In this document: positions 32,746-40,468 of the stretch, piece by piece | Layout of the letters: each line of letters begins with the position of its first letter | Position numbering within the stretch: the stretch's first letter is position 1 | NCBI RefSeq assembly: GCF_001499905.1 | Contig: NZ_LQIS01000006.1 | Location: 62,001-126,000, forward strand | Direction of reading: 5' to 3' | Length of the DNA: 64,000 nt | Origin: Mycobacterium sp. GA-1285 | Lineage (GTDB): Bacteria; Actinomycetota; Actinomycetes; Mycobacteriales; Mycobacteriaceae | Notes under the pieces: model-generated | The model's input: the letters and a program-made list of their open reading frames with translations, nothing else | The model's database searches: none | What the model was told of the DNA's origin: nothing | Made by a program: the position numbers and the translations under genes

Positions 32746-33876
32746 TCAGGGAGCCGGCTCGGCCCCGTCGTCGTCATCCGCGGTACGCAGATCAATCTGC
32801 TCGTTGACGTAACGAACGAGGACCGTGAACATCGCCACGGTCGGCACGGCGAGGAACGCGCCGACGATTCCGAACAGCGCGCCACCGGCGGTCACCGCAA
32901 GCAGCACCACCGCGGCGTGCAACTTCATCACGCGGCTCTGCAACAACGGCTGCAGCACGTTTCCCTCGATCTGCTGCACGGCGATGATGACGGCGAGCAC
33001 GAGCAGCGCATTGACAAAGCCGTTGGCCACCAACGCAATCAGCACCGCGAGCGCACCGGCGACGAAGGCGCCGATGAACGGTACGAACGCACCGATGAAC
33101 GTCAACACCGCCAGCGCGGGCGCAAGCGGGACACCGAGCACCACCAGACCGGCGCCGATGAAGACCGCGTCGATGAGAGCCACTCCCGTCTGTGCCCGGA
33201 TGAATCCGCCGAGGTTGTCCCACATTCGGCTGAGCACCGTTTCCAGGTGCCGCCCGGCGCGCCGCCCGGTCATTCCGACGATCCAGGGCAGGAACTTGCG
33301 GCCGTCCTTGAGGACGAAGAACGACAGCACGACCGTCAGCACCAGTGTTATCACGACGCTCCCGACCGTGCTTACCCCACTGACGACACCGGTCGCGATC
33401 GCCGAAGACCTCTCCCGCATGGTGTTGACCAGTGAGTCGGCGAACCGCTCCAGCTGCTCCTGCCGCAGCTCGAGCGGGGGGCCCGCGATCCAGTCCTGCA
33501 GCCGGTTGATGCCTTCCGTCGCCTGATCGATCAGCGCAGGCATCTGCCCCAGCAGTGGCGGGATGATCAGCGCGATGAGACCGGACGCCATGGTCAGGAA
33601 CAGCAGAAGCGTCGTCAGCGCCGCGGCGGCCGGCGGTAGTCCGACTCGATCCATCAACAGGCGCGCCGGCGGCCACAGCACGGTGCAGAGCACAACGGCG
33701 AGCAGGGCCGGCAGAAAGATCACCCACAGTTTCGCTACCACCCACCCGAGTACCACAGCGCCGGCAGCGATCGCCACGATGACCAACGACCACTTCGCCA
33801 GCCAGAGCGCGCCGGATCCGATCACGGCGCCGCGATCCCGCTTGGCTACTGCGTCGGCGGAGCTGGGTTCGCTCAC
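32746..33876 (-). CDS. AI-2E family (PerM-like) membrane transporter
   Basis: 376 residues from GTG 33876. About eight hydrophobic segments, with the family signature of paired helices around FVLKDGRKFLPWIVG, GFIRAQTGVALIDAVFIG, the GAFVPFIGAFVAGALAVLIAL helical pair and the conserved QQIEGNVLQPLLQSRVMKLH segment near the C-terminus. The C-terminal tail is acidic (DDDDG). Members are proposed exporters of autoinducer-2 or other small molecules, and several mycobacterial ones affect cell-wall stress; the substrate is unknown. It is separated from the PKS operon by 246 bp and reads in the same direction, so it may be transcribed into it. Confidence 0.85.
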   Translation of the reverse strand: MSEPSSADAVAKRDRGAVIGSGALWLAKWSLVIVAIAAGAVVLGWVVAKLWVIFLPALLAVVLCTVLWPPARLLMDRVGLPPAAAALTTLLLFLTMASGLIALIIPPLLGQMPALIDQATEGINRLQDWIAGPPLELRQEQLERFADSLVNTMRERSSAIATGVVSGVSTVGSVVITLVLTVVLSFFVLKDGRKFLPWIVGMTGRRAGRHLETVLSRMWDNLGGFIRAQTGVALIDAVFIGAGLVVLGVPLAPALAVLTFIGAFVPFIGAFVAGALAVLIALVANGFVNALLVLAVIIAVQQIEGNVLQPLLQSRVMKLHAAVVLLAVTAGGALFGIVGAFLAVPTVAMFTVLVRYVNEQIDLRTADDDDGAEPAP

Positions 33877-33959
33877 GCCGAGGGTCTACCCCGGACCGGC
33901 GTATCGAAACCGTCGCGCGATGATGCCGCCGTCGAGGGGGATCTGGATCGGTGTGGACG

Positions 33960-34589
33960 TCATCGAGAGGCCTGCCCGAAAAGCGCTGTGTGCCAGACAT
34001 GTATGACCGCCGCGAGAAGGGGGCGGGCGGCCTCCGGTCCGTCATCCGAGCGGATGTGGCGGTCGAGGACTCGTTCGTTCATCGAAATCAGCGCGTGGGC
34101 AAGAGCTTTCGCGTCGGGGATGGCGATGGTGGGCTGCGTGGCGATGAAGTCGCCGACGAACTCCTCGTACCGCGCCAGCCACTGGTCCCAGATGGCCTTG
34201 GCCTCAGGGTCGGAGTCGCGGGCATCGAGCATCGCCCGGAACAGGGTTCGGTGGGCGTGCCAGGACTCGAACGTCCGCGTCATCGCGTCCGCCACGGAGG
34301 CGCGCGGGTCACCGCCGCCGGCCAGAAAGCCGCCGATGGTGAATACGTCGTCCTGAAAGATGCCGGTGAGCAGTTCGGTGACGACTTCGTGTTTGCCGGC
34401 GAAGTAGAAGTAGAACGCCGGCCGCTTCAGACCCGCTGCCCGCGCCACCTCTGCGACGCTGATCTCGGCCAGCGAATGAGTCTGCAGCTGTGCCTCGAAG
34501 GCCTCGAGGAGGCGGAGCCTGCTCTCGTCGCCGCGCGGCTGCGGCCGACGTGCGTTACGCCGTGAGGTCTGCGTCGACTCAGGCGACAC
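33960..34589 (-). CDS. EthR-like TetR-family regulator
   Basis: The start is taken as GTG 34589 (209 residues, AGAGGCGG upstream), which overlaps the FMO stop by 11 nt; the frame remains open further upstream. The HTH is LAEISVAEVARAAGLKRPAFYFYFAGK, which resembles EthR of M. tuberculosis (ISVDDLAKGAGISRPTFYFY). The C-terminal block SMNERVLDRHI and the closing AVIHVWHTALFGQ also match EthR. EthR represses the Baeyer-Villiger enzyme EthA; here the regulator is co-transcribed with an FMO. A perfect palindrome upstream of the FMO is the likely binding site. The ligand is unknown. Confidence 0.8.
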   Translation of the reverse strand: MSPESTQTSRRNARRPQPRGDESRLRLLEAFEAQLQTHSLAEISVAEVARAAGLKRPAFYFYFAGKHEVVTELLTGIFQDDVFTIGGFLAGGGDPRASVADAMTRTFESWHAHRTLFRAMLDARDSDPEAKAIWDQWLARYEEFVGDFIATQPTIAIPDAKALAHALISMNERVLDRHIRSDDGPEAARPLLAAVIHVWHTALFGQASR

Positions 34590-35961
34590 CGGCCGCCTCT
34601 CGGGCCCGGCCCGCCAGCTGGACGGGTCCGAGTCTTTCGACGCGGCGCCGTCCGGCAGGGAGCTCACGCTTGCGCATGTTGCGTTCGTAATCCCAGTAGT
34701 CCACCTGTTGGGTGTGCCGCGGTTTGTCGGCGAAGTGTCCGACGTACTTGCGTTCGTCGGCGGCGATGACGCGCCACATCTCCGCTTCGGACGGCGGCCG
34801 GTAGGTGCCTGCGAGGTACGCGGCGACCAACCGGGCCTGGCACTCCACGAAGGGGAACAACGTGGGCACCGCCTGGGCGAAACCCATGAAAAGCAGGTCG
34901 TCGATACCCGGTTTGAGGATGCGCTTATACAGCGGCAGTCGGTTGTCGGGGGCCTCGAGGAAGCTGCGGTCGAAGAACGGGAACGTGATGTTGTATCCCG
35001 TCGCGTAGATGATGACGTCGGCTTCCACGGTCGAGCCGTCGACGAATACCACCGAACGTCCGTCCAACCGTTCGATATTCGGCTTCGCTGTCGCGTCGCC
35101 GGCCCCCAGGCGCATGAGCAGTTCGGCGGACTGGGTGGGGTGCGCCTCGAGGAATCGGTGGTTGGGTTTCGGTAGGCCGTAGTTCTGCGGATCGCCGAAC
35201 ATCAGCTTGGCGAACGGCTGCATCGCGCGCCGCTGCCACGCCAGCGGGATCACCGGCAGTGTGCGCGCGACCTTGTCGGCGGTCTTACCGAAGATGTACT
35301 TCGGAACAACCCAAGCGCCCGAGCGCGTCGACAGATAGACGGTGTTGCGCCAGGACTTCTGGGAGAGCTCGGAGACGAGGTCGGCGGCCGAGTTGCCGAT
35401 GCCGACGACGACGATGCGTTTGCCGCGCAGATCGAGCGGTTCGGTCGGGTCGATGTAGGAGTGAGCGTGGATGCTCTCGCCGGTGAATTCGCCGGGGAAG
35501 TCAGGCGTGCGCGGATCCCAGTGATGCCCGTTCGCGACGACGAGCGCGTCGTAGCGTCGCGTCTGTCCGTCCGCGGTGTCGAGTTCCCAGCCCCCGTGGG
35601 GCAGGCGCCGCGCGTGCTTGACCTCGTTCTGGAACTGGATGCGGTCCAACAGGCCGAATGTTTCGGCGTAGTCGTCCAGGTAGTCCTTGATCTGGGAGTG
35701 GTGCGGGAAGTCAGGGAGGTCGTCGCGCATCGGGAAGTCGCGGAACGACAGGCATTCACGCGAGGTGTCGATGTGCAGCGACCGGTAGGCGCTGGAGTGG
35801 CCGTTCGGATTGCGGAACGCCCAGTTGCCGCCGATCCGGTCGGACGACTCGAAGCAGTCGTACTCGATCCCGGCGTCAGCGAGGTTCTTGCCCGTGGTCA
35901 AGCCGCTGATGCCTGCGCCGATGATCGCCACCGTGGGTGATATCGAGGGTGATGAAGCCAT
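34579..35961 (-). CDS. Flavin-containing monooxygenase (FMO)
   Basis: 460 residues from ATG 35961. FAD site VAIIGAGISGLTTGKNL, FMO fingerprint EFTGESIHAHSY (FxGxxxHxxxY/F), NADPH site VVVGIGNSAADLVSEL, and the downstream IIYATGYNITFPF block are all present. The fingerprint ends in Tyr rather than the Trp/Asp seen in Baeyer-Villiger enzymes, which favours an N- or S-oxygenating FMO. It is in one operon with the EthR-like regulator, whose start it overlaps. By analogy with EthA/EthR it could bioactivate thioamide drugs; this is only a hypothesis. Confidence 0.88.
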   Translation of the reverse strand: MASSPSISPTVAIIGAGISGLTTGKNLADAGIEYDCFESSDRIGGNWAFRNPNGHSSAYRSLHIDTSRECLSFRDFPMRDDLPDFPHHSQIKDYLDDYAETFGLLDRIQFQNEVKHARRLPHGGWELDTADGQTRRYDALVVANGHHWDPRTPDFPGEFTGESIHAHSYIDPTEPLDLRGKRIVVVGIGNSAADLVSELSQKSWRNTVYLSTRSGAWVVPKYIFGKTADKVARTLPVIPLAWQRRAMQPFAKLMFGDPQNYGLPKPNHRFLEAHPTQSAELLMRLGAGDATAKPNIERLDGRSVVFVDGSTVEADVIIYATGYNITFPFFDRSFLEAPDNRLPLYKRILKPGIDDLLFMGFAQAVPTLFPFVECQARLVAAYLAGTYRPPSEAEMWRVIAADERKYVGHFADKPRHTQQVDYWDYERNMRKRELPAGRRRVERLGPVQLAGRAREAAGVA

Positions 35962-36010
35962 GATGCCTGCCGTTCTGTGAGGTCTGTCACCGGCCACGGT
36001 ACCAAATTTC

Positions 36011-36022
36011 TGACACGTGTCA
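36011..36022. promoter_or_regulatory. Perfect palindrome upstream of FMO-tetR, probable TetR operator
   Basis: TGACACGTGTCA is a perfect 12-bp palindrome about 50 bp upstream of the FMO start, in the short gap after the SRPBCC gene. GACA-N-TGTC type palindromes are common for TetR-family repressors, and a TetR gene is the second gene of the operon. Autoregulation is the simplest reading. Confidence 0.5.
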
Positions 36023-36044
36023 AAGAATCGCCCGCGGGCCGGTG

Positions 36045-36533
36045 TCAGCTCGCGAGCAGTTCGTCGATCTGGTTGATCGCCTGCGCCGTGCCCTCTTCGA
36101 CGCCCATCTCGAGAACTTCTTGCAGGCCTTCTGCCGACTCGTATGTGCTGACGTAGGTGGCCCTGGTGACACCGTCGCCGATCGCCTCGAAGGTGTAGAC
36201 ACTGTGCGCGACCGGCATATCGCCTGCCGGTTTGAGATCCTCATCGGCGAAACCGTCTTCGAAACTGAAGCTGCGCGGCTCATCGACGGCGGTGACCTTC
36301 CAGTAGCCGCCGTACTTCTCGCCGTCGGGTCCGGTCATGAAGTACGTGACAGTGCCGCCGGGGGCGAGCGCATGCTCGACCACGGTGGCCGGGTAACCCG
36401 GTGGGCCCCAGACCTTCTCGAGTTGCCGCGGGTCGGCGTAGATCTGCCAGACCCGTTCGACGGGCGCCGCGAACTCTGCGGTGATCGTCAGGGTGCGCTC
36501 GTCGATGTTCTTGCTGATGGTGGTGACAGGCAT
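36045..36533 (-). CDS. SRPBCC (AHSA1-type) protein
   Basis: 162 residues. The Aha1/AHSA1 START-like pattern is clear: AEFAAPVERVWQIYADPRQL near residue 20, GGTVTYFMTGPDG, GGYWKVTAVDEPRSFSFEDGF and a C-terminal helix EGLQEVLEMGVEEGTAQAINQ. The fold binds small hydrophobic ligands. It follows the ArsR gene after 2 nt, the standard ArsR-SRPBCC pair in actinobacteria. Its exact function is unknown; it is probably controlled by the ArsR partner. Confidence 0.85.
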   Translation of the reverse strand: MPVTTISKNIDERTLTITAEFAAPVERVWQIYADPRQLEKVWGPPGYPATVVEHALAPGGTVTYFMTGPDGEKYGGYWKVTAVDEPRSFSFEDGFADEDLKPAGDMPVAHSVYTFEAIGDGVTRATYVSTYESAEGLQEVLEMGVEEGTAQAINQIDELLAS

Positions 36534-36535
36534 GG

Positions 36536-36862
36536 TTATTCCTCGCTGAGTAGTTCGTCAATGCGAGCGATGCGACCGCGCCAGACATCCTCGAGCTCGG
36601 TGAGCATCGAGGCGACTGACCGCACCGCCTCCACATCGCCACTCGCCAGCTGCTCTCGCCCCTGGCGACGCTTGGAGATCAGGCCTGCTTTCTCCAACAC
36701 GGCGACGTGCTTCTGCACTGCGGCGAAGCTCATGTCGTACTGCGCCGCGAGCGCCGTGACCGAATGTTCGCCGGCCAGCACCCGGCGAAGAATGTCTCGC
36801 CGAGTCCGGTCGGCCAGTGCGTGGAAGAACGCGTCCGCTCTGTCCTCGTCTCGGTCAGTCAC
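36536..36862 (-). CDS. ArsR-family transcriptional regulator
   Basis: 108 residues from GTG 36862. Winged helix: FFHALADRTRRDILRRVLAG, HSVTALAAQYDMSFAAVQKH as recognition helix, then VAVLEKAGLISKRRQGREQ as the wing. No metal-binding Cys cluster is visible, so it belongs to the non-metal SdpR-like group that accompanies SRPBCC genes. It starts leaderless from the promoter at 36870-36900, which contains its own palindrome, so autorepression is likely. Confidence 0.88.
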   Translation of the reverse strand: MTDRDEDRADAFFHALADRTRRDILRRVLAGEHSVTALAAQYDMSFAAVQKHVAVLEKAGLISKRRQGREQLASGDVEAVRSVASMLTELEDVWRGRIARIDELLSEE

Positions 36863-36869
36863 CCGTCAA

Positions 36870-36900
36870 AATATACAACTGATCGGTTGTACGTTGTCAA
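36870..36900 (-). promoter_or_regulatory. Leaderless promoter with operator for arsR-SRPBCC
   Basis: On the minus strand TTGACA (36895-36900) and TATATT (36870-36875) are 19 nt apart, and TATATT ends 7 nt before the GTG of the ArsR gene, as in a leaderless transcript. The spacer holds TACAACTGATCGGTTGTA (36874-36891), an inverted repeat with 6-bp TACAAC/GTTGTA arms, placed to block polymerase. Confidence 0.65.
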
Positions 36901-36944
36901 GCGTCGCGACTGGACCTGGCCGGCGAAGTGGTATCCCGAGGGGG

Positions 36945-38243
36945 CTACCCCGCTATCGAATCGTGGGTGTCGAGCATTGCCATGTTGGCCGCTGCACGTC
37001 CGGCGCCCCAGCCGGCACCGTTGGACGCTGACACCGCGCGCGGCACCGCCGACGGAAACAGTTGATGCGCGAGCTCTTCGGCCGCTCGGCTGTTGGCCGC
37101 CAGCACAGGAAGCAGTCGAACGTCCCGCTTGACTTCCGCGGTGACCGATGCGCTCGCGCTGTCGAGCCGCTCACCGATGCGCTGTGCGTACGCGACGAGA
37201 AAAGACTGGCGAAATGTCCTGGAACGCGCTGCCGCACTTCCGCTGCGGCCCGCGCTCAGCATGGCCCGGTTGGCTTGCACAAGCAGCGAGGTGGTGAGCA
37301 ACTCGACCAAATCGAGATCCGTTTCGCAGCCGATGACGGTCACGAACCCGAGTCGCTCCGCCCACACTGCACGGCAATGGTTGGACTGACTCACCACTTG
37401 CACCAGCGTCACCTTGGCCGCGGCGTACGGGTTCTCGATCCAGATACGCCGCGCAGCCGCAGCTGGCTTACGGCCCCGATCGTGACGGGCAACCGCCTCG
37501 TTCAGCGAATACCTGCTCATCAGATCTTGGGCCTTAGTCGAAAGAGCTTCCGCCTCGTCCGGGTACTCGGTGGCTTCGGCTTTTGCCAGCAGAGCGCGCA
37601 CCTTGCCAAGCGCCTTTTCGTCAGCAACAGCCGCCGCCGTTGCCGTGTGCCGGTACGCACCGGGCAGCGGCAAGATCACTTCCAGCGCCGGGAGTCTGCC
37701 GAGAAGGTTCAGGAGTTTGAGGACCACGGCCAGACCGTCGCGCTGGTCGACGGCGTTCGACGCGGCCCACCGCGACATCTGAGGTGGCTGGGCACTCGAT
37801 CCGACTGTGGCCGAGAGCCTGGCGATATCGGCGCGCCAGTCCGGGTGCAAAGTCGCGGCCGCGTACCGCCGACACTCACTGACGATCGCCTCGTCGAGGT
37901 AACGGACCTCGGCTGGCCGCAATTTGCGGCAAGCGATTTCATGCAGATCGGACGGTTGCCAACCGTGCTTCCATGCCGCGCTGATGGCCTCGTTCATGGC
38001 GAGGTCAGCTGCAACGTCGAGCTCGTGCGCGAAGTCTCGAAACTCGCGCAGCAGTTCGGTGGCACGACGCGGCAAGTCGTCGGCAGAGCCCGAAGCGGCT
38101 GTGCTCAATGCCACGACAAGATGTTCGAGGAGGAGGGCGCGGTCCGGCCCAGGATCGAATGACCCAACGCGCTCTTGTTTGGACGCCGCCCGGCGCCGGT
38201 TCCTGTGTTTGGCTGCCCGCTTCTCGCGGTTGCGTCTCCCCAT
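36945..38243 (-). CDS. DUF2786-domain protein of unknown function
   Basis: 432 residues from ATG 38243; an upstream start at 38297 is possible. The N-terminus is highly basic (RRNREKRAAKHRNRRR). The DUF2786 segment is near the middle: KVRALLAKAEATEYPDEAEA followed by ALSTKAQDLMSRYSLNEA, the usual helical pair. The remainder is Ala/Arg-rich and helical without recognised motifs. Function is unknown; DUF2786 proteins occur in phage and bacterial genomes and nucleic-acid binding has been suggested. It is divergent from the topoisomerase genes, the only neighbours that could share a promoter region. Confidence 0.65.
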   Translation of the reverse strand: MGRRNREKRAAKHRNRRRAASKQERVGSFDPGPDRALLLEHLVVALSTAASGSADDLPRRATELLREFRDFAHELDVAADLAMNEAISAAWKHGWQPSDLHEIACRKLRPAEVRYLDEAIVSECRRYAAATLHPDWRADIARLSATVGSSAQPPQMSRWAASNAVDQRDGLAVVLKLLNLLGRLPALEVILPLPGAYRHTATAAAVADEKALGKVRALLAKAEATEYPDEAEALSTKAQDLMSRYSLNEAVARHDRGRKPAAAARRIWIENPYAAAKVTLVQVVSQSNHCRAVWAERLGFVTVIGCETDLDLVELLTTSLLVQANRAMLSAGRSGSAAARSRTFRQSFLVAYAQRIGERLDSASASVTAEVKRDVRLLPVLAANSRAAEELAHQLFPSAVPRAVSASNGAGWGAGRAAANMAMLDTHDSIAG

Positions 38244-38425
38244 GCGCCGAAGTCTTCCGTAGAGGTCCGACACGCTGCGGCAGGCGCGTCGATTCATTCG
38301 AGGCAGTCTTCATCTCGCTGTGTCGACACCGTGATCACCGCAGGCCCTCAGGTCCGCGGAGATGTCGATCCCCGCGTCTACGATTCCTTCGGCCCCCAAT
38401 TCGGCATCGACACAAAGGACCCGCA

Positions 38426-40459
38426 GTGAGTTACACCGCCGCCGACATCACCGAACTCGATGATGTCCAGCACACGCGCCTGCGGCCGGCCGTGAACCTG
38501 GGGCTCGACGTGCTCAACACCGCGTTGCGTGAGTTGATCGACAACGCCATCGAAGAAGTCGCCGACTCGGGCAACGGTGGATCGACCGTGACGATCACCC
38601 TGCACGCCGACGGCTCAGTAAGCGTCGCCGACGACGGCCGCGGCCTGCCCGTCGACACCGATCCGGCGACAGGAAAGAACGGCATCGTCAAGACGCTCGG
38701 CACCGCGCGGGCCGGCGGGAAGTTCGACGCCCATATCGATGCGACGAGCACCGGCGCCGGTCTCAACGGAATCGGCGCGGCCGCAGCGGTATTCATCTCC
38801 GCGCGCACCGACGTGACCGTGCACCGGGCCGGCAAGACCTACGTGCAGAGCTTCAGCCGCGGCTACCCGGGAACGTTCGAGGGCAAGGAGTTCGACCCGG
38901 ACGCCCCCTTCACCCGCGCCGACACGCAGAAGCTGCGCGGCACCGGCAATCGCAAGCCCGCCATGCAGGGCACCACCGTGCGCATCCTATTCGACCCGGC
39001 GGTCGTGCCGGACACCAGCGTCGACATCGGCGAAGTGCTGCTACGCGCGCACGCCGCGGCCCGAATGAGCCCCGGTGTCCACCTGGTCGTGGTCGACGAC
39101 GGCTGGCCCGGCGAGGCGGTGCCGCCGGACTTGCTCGAACCGTTCAGCGGCCCGTGGGGCACCGACACGCTGCTGGACCTCATGTGCACCGCCGCGGGCA
39201 GTCCCGCGCCCGACGTCCGCGCCGCCGTCGAGGGTCGCGGCGAGTACACCACCGGCCGCGGCCCGACGCCGTTCCGCTGGTCACTGACCGCGGGTCCGGC
39301 CGAACCGGCGACGGTGGCCGCGTTCTGCAACACAGTGCGAACCCCGGGCGGTGGGTCGCATCTGACGGCCGCGACGAAGGGGCTGTCCGAAGCGCTGGCC
39401 GACCGCGCGTCGCGGATGCGCGATCTGGGCCTGGCCAAGGGTGAAGAAGGCCCGGAGCCACAGGATTTCGCCGCTGTCACCGCTCTCGCCGTGGACACCC
39501 GTGCGCCCGATGTCGCCTGGGACTCGCAGGCCAAGACCGCGGTGTCATCGCGGTCGCTGAACGTGGCCATGGCCCCGGATGTCGCGCGCAGCGTCACCGT
39601 ATGGGCGGCCAACCCGGCCAACGGCGATGCGGTGACCCTGTGGACCAAACTGGCGCTGGAATCCGCGCGGGCACGACGCAGCGCGGAAGGGGCGAAGGCA
39701 CGGTCGCGCGCGGCTTCGAAGGCCAAGGGGCTGGGCACGAACCTGTCTCTGCCGCCGAAGCTGCTCCCCAGCCGGGAGACCGGCCGCGGATCGGGCGCCG
39801 AGTTGTTCCTGTGCGAGGGCGATTCGGCGCTGGGCACCATCAAGGCCGCGCGCGACGCCACCTTCCAGGCGGCCTTCCCGCTGAAAGGCAAGCCGCCCAA
39901 CGTGTATGGGTTCGCGCTGAGCAAGGCGCGGTCCAAAGACGAGTTCGACTCCATCGAGCGCATCCTGGGCTGCGGTGTGCGGGACAACTGCGACCCGGAG
40001 CTGTGCCGATACGACCGGATCCTGTTCGCCTCCGACGCCGATCCCGACGGCGGCAACATCAACTCTAGCCTGATCTCGATGTTCCTCGACTTCTACCGTC
40101 CGCTCGTCGAGGCCGGGATGGTCTACGTGACGCTGCCGCCGCTGTTCGTCGTCAAGACCGCCAGCGAGCGGATCTACTGTCAGGACGAGTCCGAGCGCGA
40201 CGCGGCGGTGGCCAAGATGAAGGCCGGCTCGAAGGGCAGGGTCGAGGTGCAACGCAACAAGGGTCTCGGCGAGATGGACGCCGATGACTTCTGGAACACC
40301 GTGCTCGATCCGCAGCGGCGCACCGTGATTCGCGTACTGCCCGATGACGGAGAGAAGAAGCTGCACCATACCTTGTTCGGCGGACCACCAGAGGGCCGAC
40401 GCACGTGGATGGCCGAGATCGCCTCCCGCGTCGACACCAACTCCCTCGATCTCGACTAG
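38426..40459 (+). CDS. Atypical type II topoisomerase, GyrB/ParE-like subunit
   Basis: 677 residues from GTG 38426 (AAAGGA upstream). The GHKL ATPase has ALRELIDNAIEEVADSG with Glu36 and Asn40, ADDGRGLPVDTD and TGAGLNGIGAAAA as the phosphate lid. The Toprim domain has LFLCEGDSALGTIKAARD (catalytic Glu) and LFASDADPDGGNINSSL (DxD metal site), followed by RNKGLGEMDADDF. It is shorter than GyrB and has AlaGly in the G2 box region unlike canonical GyrB. It pairs with the downstream GyrA-like gene (9-nt gap). The arrangement matches the additional type II topoisomerase described in M. smegmatis and absent from M. tuberculosis, reported to be able to introduce positive supercoils. Main gyrase must lie elsewhere. 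Confidence 0.9.
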   Translation: MSYTAADITELDDVQHTRLRPAVNLGLDVLNTALRELIDNAIEEVADSGNGGSTVTITLHADGSVSVADDGRGLPVDTDPATGKNGIVKTLGTARAGGKFDAHIDATSTGAGLNGIGAAAAVFISARTDVTVHRAGKTYVQSFSRGYPGTFEGKEFDPDAPFTRADTQKLRGTGNRKPAMQGTTVRILFDPAVVPDTSVDIGEVLLRAHAAARMSPGVHLVVVDDGWPGEAVPPDLLEPFSGPWGTDTLLDLMCTAAGSPAPDVRAAVEGRGEYTTGRGPTPFRWSLTAGPAEPATVAAFCNTVRTPGGGSHLTAATKGLSEALADRASRMRDLGLAKGEEGPEPQDFAAVTALAVDTRAPDVAWDSQAKTAVSSRSLNVAMAPDVARSVTVWAANPANGDAVTLWTKLALESARARRSAEGAKARSRAASKAKGLGTNLSLPPKLLPSRETGRGSGAELFLCEGDSALGTIKAARDATFQAAFPLKGKPPNVYGFALSKARSKDEFDSIERILGCGVRDNCDPELCRYDRILFASDADPDGGNINSSLISMFLDFYRPLVEAGMVYVTLPPLFVVKTASERIYCQDESERDAAVAKMKAGSKGRVEVQRNKGLGEMDADDFWNTVLDPQRRTVIRVLPDDGEKKLHHTLFGGPPEGRRTWMAEIASRVDTNSLDLD

Positions 40460-40468
40460 GAGAGCCAC

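Noticed and set aside
32792..34045. 417-codon minus-strand frame over the AI-2E gene
   Set aside because: Overlaps the transporter gene in another frame; the transporter has proper membrane segments.
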